DNA of 64,000 bases, from NCBI RefSeq assembly GCF_000010305.1, contig NC_012489.1:2053646-2117645 (forward strand), in the 5' to 3' direction. Shown piece by piece: positions 1-8,824 of this stretch. Positions within the stretch are counted from its first letter, which is position 1; every line of letters begins with the position of its first letter. The position numbers and the translations under genes were made by a program. Origin of the DNA: Gemmatimonas aurantiaca T-27 (lineage in GTDB: Bacteria; Gemmatimonadota; Gemmatimonadetes; Gemmatimonadales; Gemmatimonadaceae). The notes below the pieces were generated by a model, which was not told where the DNA came from, searched no databases, and saw only the letters and a program-made list of their open reading frames with translations.

Positions 1-528
1 CGCTTTGTGCTGTCGCTCGAGCCGAATGCCAACCAGACGCACGCCGTGCAGTACTTCGAGCGTACGCTCGATGATTCGGCCAATCGTCGCCTCGCCATTC
101 CCGAGTCGTTTCTGGCTACCGATGCCATTCTCGTGCTCATGCAGAACGTGACGCGTGGCCTGGAAGTGCATCCGGCTCGCATTCGTCGTCGGGTGGATGA
201 CGAATTGCCGTTCATGGCCACCGAAGAACTCATCGTGCGTTTTGTGCGCGCCGGTGGTGATCGTCAGGAAGCCCACGAGATCATTCGTGGGCACAGCATC
301 GCGGCCGCACGCGCCGTGAAGGACGGTGCACCCCACAACGACATGCTCGAGCGGTTGGCGGCCGATCCGTCGTTTGGTGTGTCGCTGGAAGATCTCAAAT
401 CTGCGGCCGAGCCGTCCCGGTTTGTGGGACGTGCGCCGCAGCAGGTGGTGGAGTTCCTCGATGAGCACGTTGCGCCGTGGCTGGCCCGCGAGCGTACGGC
501 CGTGGAACTCGAAGAGGTGCGTGTATGA
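1..528 (+). CDS. purB: Adenylosuccinate lyase, C-terminal part (cut by window edge)
   Basis: The frame is open from base 1 and ends at a TGA at 526-528, giving the last 175 residues of the protein. It matches the C-terminal helical domain of PurB, which cleaves SAICAR and adenylosuccinate in purine synthesis. The stretch [21 protein letters not shown] and the following all-helical region with [12 protein letters not shown] are typical of the family. The catalytic signature loop lies upstream of the window. The stop overlaps the purC start (ATGA), which places purB at or near the head of the purine operon. The identity rests on family resemblance and on the purC neighbour. Confidence 0.9.
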   Translation, partial: RFVLSLEPNANQTHAVQYFERTLDDSANRRLAIPESFLATDAILVLMQNVTRGLEVHPARIRRRVDDELPFMATEELIVRFVRAGGDRQEAHEIIRGHSIAAARAVKDGAPHNDMLERLAADPSFGVSLEDLKSAAEPSRFVGRAPQQVVEFLDEHVAPWLARERTAVELEEVRV

Positions 529-1469
529 GTGCGGCGGCGTTGACCCATACCAACCTGCCGTTGCCGTTGGTGCGCCGTGGCAAGGTGCGCGACGTGTACG
601 CGGTGGATGATGATCGCTTGCTCATGGTCACCACTGATCGCATCAGTGCGTTCGACGTGGTGATGCACGAAGCCATTCCCTACAAGGGCGCGGTGCTCAC
701 GCAGGTCACCGCGTGGTGGCTGGCGCAGTTGGCCGGCATGGTGGATCACCATCTGATCACCGCCGAAACCGACGAGATCATCGCGGCGGTGCCATCACTG
801 GCGCCGTATCGTGATGCGCTGGCCGGCCGCAGCATGCTCACCGTGCGGGCCGACGTGGTGCCCATCGAATGTGTGATTCGTGGCTACATCACCGGCTCGG
901 CGTGGAAGGAGTATCGCGAGCACGGGACGCTGGCCGGTGAAGCGCTCAAGGCGGGACTGCAGGAAAGCGATCGCCTCGATCCGCCCATCTTCAGTCCGGC
1001 CACCAAAGCCGAGACCGGACACGACGAGAACATCACGGTCAGCAAGGTGATCTCGGAGGTGGGGGCGGACACGGCGGCTCAACTCGAATCGCTGGCGCGT
1101 CGCATTTACGAATACGGCCGTGCCACCGCCGAACCGCGTGGCATCATCGTGGCCGATACGAAGTTCGAGTTTGGTTGGCGCGACGGAAAGTTGTTGCTGA
1201 TCGACGAAGTGCTCACGCCCGACAGTTCGCGGTTCTGGCCAGCCGACAGCTATGCACCGGGCCGCGGACAGCCAAGCTTTGACAAGCAGCCGTTGCGCGA
1301 CTGGCTCGATGTGGAGCGCCACGCGGGACGCTGGAATGGTGAGGCGCCGCCGCCGACGCTCCCACCTGAAGTGATTCGCGCCACCAGTGTGCGCTACCGG
1401 GATGCGTTTGCCCGTCTCACCGGCGCACCGCTGGATCTGGCCCGCCTTGGACTTCCGGAGGATCGCTGA
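525..1469 (+). CDS. purC: Phosphoribosylaminoimidazole-succinocarboxamide synthase (SAICAR synthetase)
   Basis: PurC ligates aspartate to CAIR using ATP. The 314-residue product starts [10 protein letters not shown] and has the family signatures [21 protein letters not shown] (nucleotide-binding strands), [21 protein letters not shown], and [13 protein letters not shown] near residue 230. I chose the ATG at 525 because it overlaps the purB stop as ATGA; the frame is open about 50 bp further upstream, but those residues do not fit the family. The length is that of the long PurC form (about 300 aa). Its stop overlaps the psd start (TGATG), so translational coupling is likely. Confidence 0.96.
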   Translation: MSAAALTHTNLPLPLVRRGKVRDVYAVDDDRLLMVTTDRISAFDVVMHEAIPYKGAVLTQVTAWWLAQLAGMVDHHLITAETDEIIAAVPSLAPYRDALAGRSMLTVRADVVPIECVIRGYITGSAWKEYREHGTLAGEALKAGLQESDRLDPPIFSPATKAETGHDENITVSKVISEVGADTAAQLESLARRIYEYGRATAEPRGIIVADTKFEFGWRDGKLLLIDEVLTPDSSRFWPADSYAPGRGQPSFDKQPLRDWLDVERHAGRWNGEAPPPTLPPEVIRATSVRYRDAFARLTGAPLDLARLGLPEDR

Positions 1470-2119
1470 TGTTTGCGCGCGAAGGGTACCCGTTCATGCT
1501 GGGCGCGCTGGCGCTCGCGGCGATGGCGTACGTGGGAGCGCTGCGTTTGCGCTCCTGGCCATTGTGGGTGGTGGCGTTCCTGCTCACCGTCATCGCGTTG
1601 TGGGTGGCGTGGTTTTTCCGCAATCCCGAACGCATCGGTGAGCGTGGCGACCGCGTGGTCGTGTCGCCGGCCGATGGCCGTGTAGTGCTCATCACGAACA
1701 TCGATGAACCCACGTTCGTGGGCGGACCCACGACGCGCGTGTCGATCTTCATGAATGTCTTCGACGTACACGTGAACCGGTATCCGGTGAACGGTCGTGT
1801 GGCACATGTGGTACACAAGGCCGGCAAGTTCCTGAACGCGGTGACCGAGGCATCCAGCACCGACAATGAGCAGGCGTCGGTGGGTATCGTGAGCGGCCCG
1901 CATCGCATCCTGATGCGCCAGATCGCGGGGCTCATTGCCCGTCGCATCATCACCGATTCCGTCTCCGGTGACACGGCCACGCAGGGCGCGCGCATGGGCC
2001 TCATCCGGTTTGGTTCACGGGTCGACGTGTTTCTTCCGCCCACCTCGACACTGCGGGTCGCGGTGGGTCAACGCATGAAGGCTGGCGAGACCATTCTCGC
2101 CGACCTGCCGGCGACCTGA
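1469..2119 (+). CDS. psd: Phosphatidylserine decarboxylase (short, archaeal/Psd-related type)
   Basis: This 216-aa protein converts phosphatidylserine to phosphatidylethanolamine. Two N-terminal hydrophobic segments (about residues 8-50) are followed by the conserved VVSPADGRVV and MNVFDVHVNR motifs. Near the C terminus is RFGSRVDVFLP, where the Gly-Ser is the expected self-cleavage site that generates the pyruvoyl group. The length fits the short Psd class rather than the roughly 300-aa enterobacterial form. It overlaps purC and is followed 1 bp later by pssA, so the two consecutive phosphatidylethanolamine enzymes are encoded together inside a purine operon. Confidence 0.93.
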   Translation: MFAREGYPFMLGALALAAMAYVGALRLRSWPLWVVAFLLTVIALWVAWFFRNPERIGERGDRVVVSPADGRVVLITNIDEPTFVGGPTTRVSIFMNVFDVHVNRYPVNGRVAHVVHKAGKFLNAVTEASSTDNEQASVGIVSGPHRILMRQIAGLIARRIITDSVSGDTATQGARMGLIRFGSRVDVFLPPTSTLRVAVGQRMKAGETILADLPAT

Positions 2120-2120
2120 C

Positions 2121-3026
2121 GTGAGTCAGTCTCCCGAGGCACGACCGGGCAGCGAGCCCGCCGAACGGGCCCGGCGGCCGCGCCCACGCGCGGTGGTCGC
2201 GCTGCCGAACGGCTTCACGTTGGCGAATCTCTTCTTCGGGATCTTCGCCATCGTGTCCGCGTCTCGTGGCGACTTCGATGCGGCCGCACGGTTCATCGTG
2301 TTCGGCGCCATCGCCGATACCCTCGATGGGCGTATCGCACGGGCCACCAAGTCGGGTTCACGTTTCGGCGAGGAACTCGACTCTCTCGTGGACGCGATCT
2401 CGTTTGGCACCGCGCCGGCGCTGATCATGTACTTCGCCGTGTTCCAGAGCAGCCGGTGGGAGTGGATCTTCTGCTTCTTCTTCACGGCCTGCGCCGTGAT
2501 GCGGCTGGCGCGTTTCAATGTGGAATCGGCGGGGCGCAAGACCACGCACTTCAGTGGCCTGCCCAGCCCCGCGGCGGGCATGACGCTGGCCACGTATTAC
2601 TGGTTCAGCCAGACTCCGCTCTATACCGAGACGATCATCGGGGACCTGCCATGGCATCAGATGCTGCGGTGGGTGATGCTCGGACTCGGCATGCTGATGA
2701 TCAGCAACGTGCAGTATGCCAAGGTGCCGACGGTCAATTTCCGGACCATCAAAGGGCTGCTGGGCTTCCTGCTGGTGATCGGCACGTTTGTCGGCGTGAT
2801 CTTCCTGCCGAAGAAGTTTTTCTTCCCCGCGCTGATGGCGTACGTGCTGTACGGCATCCTGCGCACCGTGTTCCTGGGATTGCTCGACCGTCTGCCGGGC
2901 CGCGACGACGCGGACGACGATGACGAGTTCGATGATGATCCCGGCACCAGGCGCCGTTCGCTGCGCCGTCGTTCCAAACAAAACCCATCCGGTTCCCACA
3001 CCGGTCACGAGGAGTCTCCGGCATGA
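2121..3026 (+). CDS. pssA: CDP-diacylglycerol-serine O-phosphatidyltransferase
   Basis: Integral membrane enzyme (301 aa) that makes phosphatidylserine, the substrate of the Psd encoded just upstream. The CDP-alcohol phosphotransferase signature is visible as DTLDGRIAR, then FGEELDSLVD, preserving the DG..AR...G...D...D pattern at about residues 75-100. There are six or more hydrophobic segments. The C terminus ends in an acidic run (about residues 255-272) and then a basic one, an unusual charged cytosolic tail. The start is GTG at 2121. The end overlaps purS by one codon (ATGA). Confidence 0.95.
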   Translation: MSQSPEARPGSEPAERARRPRPRAVVALPNGFTLANLFFGIFAIVSASRGDFDAAARFIVFGAIADTLDGRIARATKSGSRFGEELDSLVDAISFGTAPALIMYFAVFQSSRWEWIFCFFFTACAVMRLARFNVESAGRKTTHFSGLPSPAAGMTLATYYWFSQTPLYTETIIGDLPWHQMLRWVMLGLGMLMISNVQYAKVPTVNFRTIKGLLGFLLVIGTFVGVIFLPKKFFFPALMAYVLYGILRTVFLGLLDRLPGRDDADDDDEFDDDPGTRRRSLRRRSKQNPSGSHTGHEESPA

Positions 3027-3280
3027 CCCGTTTCCGTTGCGCCATCCACATCGTCCCGCGGCGCGGCATTCTCGATCCGCAGGGAAAGGCCGTCGCCGAT
3101 GCTCTGCACTCCCTCGGCTTCGCCACGGTTGGTGAGGTGCGTGTCGGACGACATGTGGTCGTCGAGATCGAGGCGGCGTCGGAGGACGCGGCTCGCGACC
3201 AGGTGAAGGCCATGTGCGAAAAGCTGCTGGCCAATCCGGTCACGGAGGACTTCGAGATCGCCAGCCTGGGGCACGCGTGA
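3023..3280 (+). CDS. purS: Phosphoribosylformylglycinamidine synthase subunit PurS
   Basis: Small 85-aa subunit of the three-part FGAM synthase. PurS bridges PurQ (glutaminase) and PurL (synthase). The sequence has the family features: an N-terminal beta strand (FRCAIHIVPRRGILDPQG), then KAVADALHSLGF and VRVGRHVVVEIEA. The gene overlaps pssA at its start and purQ at its end (GTGA at 3277-3280), so the complex's subunits are translated in sequence. The length is normal for the family. Confidence 0.95.
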   Translation: MTRFRCAIHIVPRRGILDPQGKAVADALHSLGFATVGEVRVGRHVVVEIEAASEDAARDQVKAMCEKLLANPVTEDFEIASLGHA

Positions 3281-3981
3281 AGGCCGGCATTGTTCGTTTT
3301 CCCGGCTCCAACTGTGACGAGGATGCGTTCCATGCGATCGCAGACATCCTCGGCCAGGAAGCCGTCTATCTGTGGCACAAGGATCACGACCTGCAGAATG
3401 TCGACCTGGTGATCCTGCCCGGCGGCTTCAGCTACGGGGACTATCTGCGCGCCGGTGCCATCGCGCGCTTCAGCCCGATCATGCAGGAAGTGGTTGCCCA
3501 CGCGAAGCGTGGTGGCCTGGTCCTTGGTATCTGCAACGGCTTTCAGATTGCCTGTGAAGCCGGTCTGCTTCCCGGTGCCCTGCTCCGCAACGTGAGCCTG
3601 CGTTTCGTGAGCGCGCCGGTGGACCTGCGCGTGGAGAGCATCGCCACGCGCTTCACGTCGCAGTACCACGTGGGGCAAATCATCAACGTGCCCGTGGCGC
3701 ACGGTGATGGCCGCTACACCGCCGACGCCGATACGCTGGCCCGTCTCGAAGCCGAAGGTCAGGTGGTGTTCCGCTACGTGAGTGCCAACGGTGATGCCTC
3801 GGATGCGGCCAATCCGAATGGCTCGCAGCGCAACATCGCCGGGATCGTCAACGCCGAGGGCAATGTGCTCGGCATGATGCCGCACCCCGAACGTGCGCTC
3901 GAAACCGCGCTCGGTTCAGTCGACGGCATTCCGCTTTTTCAGTCCATCCTCGAATCGCTGGCCGGGGGTGTCCGCGCATGA
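3277..3981 (+). CDS. purQ: Phosphoribosylformylglycinamidine synthase subunit PurQ (glutaminase)
   Basis: Class I glutamine amidotransferase of 234 aa that feeds ammonia to PurL. The nucleophile Cys lies in [10 protein letters not shown] (about residue 86) and the catalytic His in MMPHPERA near residue 204. I start it at GTG 3277 ([16 protein letters not shown]), which matches the family N terminus exactly and overlaps the purS stop. An in-frame ATG at 3214 would add 21 residues encoded inside purS and is unlikely. Its stop overlaps the purL ATG. Confidence 0.95.
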   Translation: MKAGIVRFPGSNCDEDAFHAIADILGQEAVYLWHKDHDLQNVDLVILPGGFSYGDYLRAGAIARFSPIMQEVVAHAKRGGLVLGICNGFQIACEAGLLPGALLRNVSLRFVSAPVDLRVESIATRFTSQYHVGQIINVPVAHGDGRYTADADTLARLEAEGQVVFRYVSANGDASDAANPNGSQRNIAGIVNAEGNVLGMMPHPERALETALGSVDGIPLFQSILESLAGGVRA

Positions 3982-6317
3982 GTACGCCCGAAGGTTCTGC
4001 CATGACGTCATCGCACGTGCAGTCGCGCCCGGGTGATCCGGCCATCACGCCCGCCCTCGTTGCCGAACACGGCATCACCGAGTTCGAGTACGAGCGCCTG
4101 GTGAACATGCTGGGTCGCACCCCCACGTTCACCGAAATCGGTGTGGTCAGCGCGCTGTGGAGCGAACACTGCTCCTACAAGCACTCGCGCCCCATGCTCA
4201 AGACGCTGCCCACCAAAGCCCCGTGGGTGCTGCAGGGTCCTGGTGAAAATGCCGGCGTGATCTCGGTGGGTGATGGCTGGGCGGTCGCATTCAAGATCGA
4301 ATCGCACAATCACCCGTCGGCCGTGGAGCCGTATCAGGGCGCCGCCACGGGTGTTGGTGGCATTCTGCGTGACGTGTTCACGATGGGCGCCCGTCCGATC
4401 GCGCTGCTCAACTCACTGCGCTTCGGCCCGCTCACCTCGCCGCGTGTGCGGTGGCTGTTCTCCGGTGTCGTGAAAGGCATCGGTGACTACGGCAACTGCG
4501 TGGGCGTGCCCACGGTGGGTGGTGAGGTCGTGTTCGATCCGTCGTACGAAGGCAACCCGCTCGTCAATGCGATGTGCGTGGGTCTCATGCGCGAAGACGA
4601 GTTGATGCGCGCCGTGGCGGAAGGTGTCGGCAACCCGATCATGGCGGTGGGTGCGCGCACGGGACGCGATGGTATTCATGGTGCGTCGTTCGCGTCGGAA
4701 GACCTGTCGGAGTCGAGCGAAGCCAAGCGCCCCATGGTGCAGGTCGGTGATCCGTTCACCGAGAAGCTGCTGCTGGAAGCGTCGCTCGAACTCATTCGCA
4801 GTGGTCATATCGTGGCCATTCAGGACATGGGGGCCGCCGGCCTCACGTCGTCGTCGGCGGAAATGGCTGAACGTGGTGACGTGGGTGTCACCATCGACGT
4901 GACCAAGGTGCCCGTGCGCGAACAGGGCATGACGCCGTATGAGATCCTGCTGTCGGAATCGCAGGAGCGCATGCTGGTGGTGGCCAAGCAGGGGCACGAG
5001 GATGACGTGCGCGCCATCCTGGCCAAGTGGGATCTGGAAGCGGCCGTGATCGGCGAAGTGATCGCCGAACCGGTGTATCGCGTGACCGAAGGCGACACGG
5101 TGGTGGCGGAGTTCCCCGGTTCACGTCTGGTGACCGAGTGCCCGCAGTACGTGCTGGAGCCAAAGGAAAGCGAAGCGCTGAAGGCGGCCCGTGCGCGGAA
5201 CCCGCTCGATGTCACGCCGCTCGACGACGAGCGCGATCACGCGTGGACACTCGAGCGCCTGCTCGCGTCGCCCACCATCGCCAGCAAGCGTTGGGTGTGG
5301 CAGCAGTACGACTCCACGGTGCGCACGAGCACGGTGCGTGGTCCGGGCAGTGATGCGGCCGTGGTGCGCCTGCGTGGCACCGACAAGGCCATTGCCCTGT
5401 GCATCGATGGCAACGGTCGTCACGTGGCCCTCTCGCCCCGCAATGGCGGTCGGGCCGCCGTGTGTGAGGCGGCGCGCAATGTGGCCTGCTCCGGCGCGCG
5501 CCCCAAGGCGATCACGAACAACCTCAACTTCGGCAACCCCAAGAAGCCTGAGGTGTATTTCCAGCTCAGCGAGGCGATCGCGGGCATGGGTGAAGCGTGC
5601 ACGGTCCTCGAATCACCGGTGACCGGTGGCAATGTGTCGCTCTACAACGAAAATCCGCAGGGTGCCATTCATCCCACGCCGACGATCGGTATGGTGGGGT
5701 TGATCGAATCGATGGCGCATGTGACGCCGTCGGCGTTTCAACAGGCGGGCGACGAGATCGTGCTCCTGGGTGATTGCACGGATGAACTGGGAGCGAGCGA
5801 GTATCTGCTGGCCATTCATGGACTCACCATCGGTGAACCACCGGTGTGTGATCCAACGCGCGAACGGGCGCTCATCGATGCGCTGCTCGAAGCCATTCAG
5901 GCTGGTGCCGTGCGTTCGGCGCACGATTGCAGCGACGGCGGTCTGGCTGTCACGTTGGCCGAATGTGCGATGCTCGATCGCGAGCGCTCATTCGGATTTG
6001 CGGTGGACCTTTCGACATGGGCGACGCTGCCACACCGCGCGTTGCTCTTCGGTGAGGCCCATGGTCGCGTGGTCGTCTCCACGGCGCAGAGTGGCGCCGT
6101 GCTGGAGATTGCGCGGCGTCATGGCGTTCCGGCGCAGGTCATCGGTACGGTGACCGAAGCGGCCGGTGGCGCCAGCTTCACCATTTCGGATGACACGTTC
6201 ACCGCTCCGGTGATGTGGCTCGCGAAAGCGTTCCATGAGGCCATTCCGCAGGCAATGGACGGCGAAACGCCGGCCGAGCACGCGGTGGCTTCGTCGCACG
6301 CACCCACCAACGACTGA
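3978..6317 (+). CDS. purL: Phosphoribosylformylglycinamidine synthase subunit PurL
   Basis: Small-type PurL (779 aa), the ATP-dependent synthase half of FGAM synthase. Visible signatures are [13 protein letters not shown] (catalytic His region, about residues 52-64), [36 protein letters not shown], and [16 protein letters not shown] near residue 650. The ATG at 3978 overlaps purQ (ATGA). A second ATG at 4002 is also possible, because the first eight residues are not conserved. A 14-bp gap separates it from purF. Confidence 0.96.
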   Translation: MSTPEGSAMTSSHVQSRPGDPAITPALVAEHGITEFEYERLVNMLGRTPTFTEIGVVSALWSEHCSYKHSRPMLKTLPTKAPWVLQGPGENAGVISVGDGWAVAFKIESHNHPSAVEPYQGAATGVGGILRDVFTMGARPIALLNSLRFGPLTSPRVRWLFSGVVKGIGDYGNCVGVPTVGGEVVFDPSYEGNPLVNAMCVGLMREDELMRAVAEGVGNPIMAVGARTGRDGIHGASFASEDLSESSEAKRPMVQVGDPFTEKLLLEASLELIRSGHIVAIQDMGAAGLTSSSAEMAERGDVGVTIDVTKVPVREQGMTPYEILLSESQERMLVVAKQGHEDDVRAILAKWDLEAAVIGEVIAEPVYRVTEGDTVVAEFPGSRLVTECPQYVLEPKESEALKAARARNPLDVTPLDDERDHAWTLERLLASPTIASKRWVWQQYDSTVRTSTVRGPGSDAAVVRLRGTDKAIALCIDGNGRHVALSPRNGGRAAVCEAARNVACSGARPKAITNNLNFGNPKKPEVYFQLSEAIAGMGEACTVLESPVTGGNVSLYNENPQGAIHPTPTIGMVGLIESMAHVTPSAFQQAGDEIVLLGDCTDELGASEYLLAIHGLTIGEPPVCDPTRERALIDALLEAIQAGAVRSAHDCSDGGLAVTLAECAMLDRERSFGFAVDLSTWATLPHRALLFGEAHGRVVVSTAQSGAVLEIARRHGVPAQVIGTVTEAAGGASFTISDDTFTAPVMWLAKAFHEAIPQAMDGETPAEHAVASSHAPTND

Positions 6318-6331
6318 CGGGATCTCTACCC

Positions 6332-7714
6332 ATGTGTGGTATTTTCGGCGTCTACGGCCATCTGGAAGCGGCCGCACTGACGCAGTTGGGACTGTACTCG
6401 TTGCAGCATCGTGGTCAGGAGTCGGCCGGCATCGTGGCGGTCGATGACGATGGCCGCGCCCGGGTGAGCCGCGCGATGGGACTCGTCTCGGAAGGGTTCG
6501 AAGATGCCGAGATGGATGCCTTGCAGGGACCGATTGCCATCGGACACACGCGCTACAGCACGGCGGGTGCTTCGGCCATCGAAAACGCACAGCCCATCCT
6601 GGCCCGTGTGCGGCGCAGTCACATCGCGCTGGCACACAACGGCAATCTGACCAACGCGGTGGAATTGCGTCGCGATCTCGAAGAGGACGGCGCAATCTTC
6701 TCCAGCACGATGGACTCGGAAGCCATCGTGCATCGCATCGCTCGTGCGACCGGTGAGTCACCGGAAGCACGTGTCGCTGCGGCGCTGCAGGGTGTGGAGG
6801 GCGCCTACTGCCTACTCGTGGTACTCGATGAAACCGTCATCGTTGCCCGTGATCCGCATGGTTGGCGCCCGCTGGTGATGGGACGCATCGGCGAGAGCTA
6901 CGTGTTTGCCTCCGAGACTTGTGCACTCGATATCGTCGGTGCCACGGTGGAACGCGAAATTCTGCCGGGGGAGATCGTGGCGGTGGATGCGCAGGGACTG
7001 CGCTCCATCAACGCGCTCGAGTCTGCGCCGATCAATCGGTGCGTGTTCGAACACGTGTATTTCGCCCGTCCCGACAGCAAGGTGTTCGGTGGCTCCGTGG
7101 ATCGTTCGCGTCGTGCGCTCGGCCGCAAGTTGGCCATCGAGCAGCCCGCTCCCGGTGCCGAGGTGGTCTTCGCGGTGCCCGATTCATCCAACTCGGCGGC
7201 GCTCGGCTTCGCCGAAGAATCGGGCATCCCGTACGAACTGGCGCTCATTCGCAATCACTATGTGGGCCGTACGTTCATCCAGCCCACGCAGGCCGGTCGT
7301 GATGCGAAGGTGAAGGTAAAGTACAACCCGGTGCGGGAGTTGCTCGAAGGCAAGAGCGTGGTGATGGTCGACGACTCCATCGTGCGTGGTACGACCACAC
7401 GCGGTCTGGTGTCGTTGGTGCGTGCGGCGGGCGCGCGCGAGGTGCACATGCGGGTGTCCAGCGCACCGATCATTTCGTCGTGTTATTACGGCATCGACAC
7501 GCCCCATCGTGGTGAGCTCATTGCCGCGCAGATGTCACACGCGGAACTGGTGCGTCATCTCGGCGTGGATTCGCTGGGCTATCTGTCCATCGACGGCATG
7601 TTGTCGGCGATGCCGAGTGGGCCGGATGGTTATTGCCATGCCTGCTTCTCCGGTCGTTACCCCACGCCGATTCCGGCGGACCCTGAACTGCTTCGTGCAG
7701 GGAGCGCGGCATGA
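6332..7714 (+). CDS. purF: Amidophosphoribosyltransferase (Fe-S type)
   Basis: PurF makes phosphoribosylamine from PRPP and glutamine, the first committed purine step. The protein (460 aa) begins MCGIFG, so Cys2 becomes the N-terminal nucleophile after Met removal; there is no propeptide. The PRPP loop VVMVDDSIVRGTTT is at about 343-356. Cys237 (NRCVFEHVYFARPDS), Cys384 (SSCYYGID) and Cys435/Cys438 (YCHACFSGRYPT) match the four [4Fe-4S] ligands of the Bacillus subtilis enzyme, so an iron-sulfur, oxygen-sensitive form is expected. The stop overlaps the next ATG (ATGA at 7711). Confidence 0.97.
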   Translation: MCGIFGVYGHLEAAALTQLGLYSLQHRGQESAGIVAVDDDGRARVSRAMGLVSEGFEDAEMDALQGPIAIGHTRYSTAGASAIENAQPILARVRRSHIALAHNGNLTNAVELRRDLEEDGAIFSSTMDSEAIVHRIARATGESPEARVAAALQGVEGAYCLLVVLDETVIVARDPHGWRPLVMGRIGESYVFASETCALDIVGATVEREILPGEIVAVDAQGLRSINALESAPINRCVFEHVYFARPDSKVFGGSVDRSRRALGRKLAIEQPAPGAEVVFAVPDSSNSAALGFAEESGIPYELALIRNHYVGRTFIQPTQAGRDAKVKVKYNPVRELLEGKSVVMVDDSIVRGTTTRGLVSLVRAAGAREVHMRVSSAPIISSCYYGIDTPHRGELIAAQMSHAELVRHLGVDSLGYLSIDGMLSAMPSGPDGYCHACFSGRYPTPIPADPELLRAGSAA

Positions 7715-8316
7715 TCGCTGGACTCTCGCTGATGGCTGCCACGCGGGTACGTCATGCGGTGACAGTGGCGGGCGTGCTGATCGCGTCATCGTTGGGAGCG
7801 GTGAACAATGTGAAGGCGCAGGCCCCTGCACCGGCCGCAGTGCCTGCGCAGGCATCTGTGCCGGCCAAGCCGGCCGACGTGGCATCCATGGACGCCATCC
7901 TCACCGCGTTGTACGACGTGATTTCCGGACCTGCCGGTCAGAAGCGCGATTGGGATCGGTTCCGGTCCCTGTTTGTGCCGGGCGCGCGTCTCATGCCCAC
8001 CGCACAATCGGCGGGCCAGCCCGGTCAGGTCACGGTGCTCACGCCGGAAACGTTCATTCAGCGGACCAGTGCCGGATTCGAGCGTGATGGATTCTTCGAG
8101 CGCGAGATTGGCCGCAGCGTGGACACGTTCGGCAAGATCACCCAGGTGTTCAGCGCCTATGATTCCAAGCGCAAGCTCGACGATCCGAAGCCGTTTCAGC
8201 GTGGCATCAACAGCATTCAGTTGCTGAACGACGGCACGCGCTGGTGGGTGGTGTCGATCTATTGGGATGCGGAACGTCCGGACAATCCGATTCCCGCGCG
8301 ATACCTGAAGAAGTAG
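7711..8316 (+). CDS. Secreted protein with NTF2/SnoaL-like fold (function unknown)
   Basis: 201 aa with a long N-terminal signal peptide (hydrophobic core roughly residues 16-30, probable cleavage after VKAQA) and an Ala/Pro-rich spacer. The mature part (DAILTALYDVISGPAGQ, DWDRFRSLFVPGARL, FERDGFFEREIGRSVDTFGKI, DGTRWWVVSIYWD) has the pattern of NTF2-like ketosteroid-isomerase-fold proteins. No catalytic residues can be assigned. It overlaps purF by ATGA, so it is probably co-transcribed with the purine genes, although nothing in it suggests a purine role. An alternative ATG lies 7 codons in. Confidence 0.7.
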   Translation: MIAGLSLMAATRVRHAVTVAGVLIASSLGAVNNVKAQAPAPAAVPAQASVPAKPADVASMDAILTALYDVISGPAGQKRDWDRFRSLFVPGARLMPTAQSAGQPGQVTVLTPETFIQRTSAGFERDGFFEREIGRSVDTFGKITQVFSAYDSKRKLDDPKPFQRGINSIQLLNDGTRWWVVSIYWDAERPDNPIPARYLKK

Positions 8317-8337
8317 CAGTATCGAACCGACAAAACA

Positions 8338-8374
8338 CAAACGCCCCCGACCGCTGAGCAGTCGGGGGCGTTTG
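8338..8374 (-). terminator. Terminator of ssrA, possibly bidirectional
   Basis: A perfect 14-bp inverted repeat (8338-8351 and 8361-8374) encloses a 9-nt loop. Read on the minus strand it follows the 3' end of ssrA by 7 nt and runs into TGTTTTG, a T-rich tail. It also lies 22 bp after the stop of the plus-strand purine operon, so it may end both transcripts. Confidence 0.85.
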
Positions 8375-8381
8375 CGTTGAG

Positions 8382-8736
8382 TGGAGGTGAGGGGAATCGA
8401 ACCCCTGTCCGAGACTAGATCCACCCCAGTTTCTACGTGCGTATCCCATTGATTGAGGTCTCCTTCAGCTGGCCAATGGGAAGCCCACGTCAGGACAAGC
8501 CTTCTAAAGTTTCGCCTCTGTGCCGAAGGCGCACACGGAGACTAGCCCAGATTTGCGATACTCACGTGCCGCCCCGGGCGGGCTGCCGCGTGAGCACTGC
8601 TACGTAACCCGGAGGTTAGGCAGCGAGCGCGAGGTTGTTGTTCGCGATTGGAATTTTCCCGAGTGTTTTACCAGGTGCTCGAGGACCTGGGCACGCTACC
8701 AGAGATTCACCAACCCCGTCGAAGCCAGTCACCCCC
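8382..8736 (-). ncRNA. ssrA: Transfer-messenger RNA (tmRNA)
   Basis: On the minus strand the RNA begins GGGGGTGACTGGCTTCGACG at 8736 and ends with a T-loop (GGTTCGATTCCCC) and TCACCTCC at 8383-8390. The two ends pair as a 7-bp acceptor stem with one G-U. The discriminator A at 8382 is followed by CTC, so CCA is not encoded and must be added. The tag reading frame is at 8645-8616: GCG resume codon, then codons for ANNNLALAA and TAA, giving AANNNLALAA on rescued proteins including the Ala carried by the tmRNA. The RNA of about 355 nt has normal length. It rescues stalled ribosomes and tags their products for proteolysis. Confidence 0.96.
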
Positions 8737-8769
8737 GGTTTCGAACGGTCCTGCGTTCCTGCCATGCTA

Positions 8770-8799
8770 CACTACACGACCACCTGGGGTCCGGGCAAC
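8770..8799 (-). promoter_or_regulatory. Candidate ssrA promoter
   Basis: On the minus strand, TTGCCC (8799-8794) and TAGTGT (8775-8770) are separated by 18 bp, and the mature tmRNA 5' end lies 33 bp downstream. That would give a short 5' precursor for processing. The match to the sigma-70 consensus is only moderate. Confidence 0.4.
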
Positions 8800-8824
8800 T
8801 GTACCGCGTTGCGCGGGCTCTCGG

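Noticed and set aside
8391-8420. tRNA-like T-loop (GGTTCGATTCCCC on the minus strand)
   Set aside because: It belongs to the tRNA-like end of tmRNA. No anticodon arm is present and the partner 5' end lies 350 bp away.
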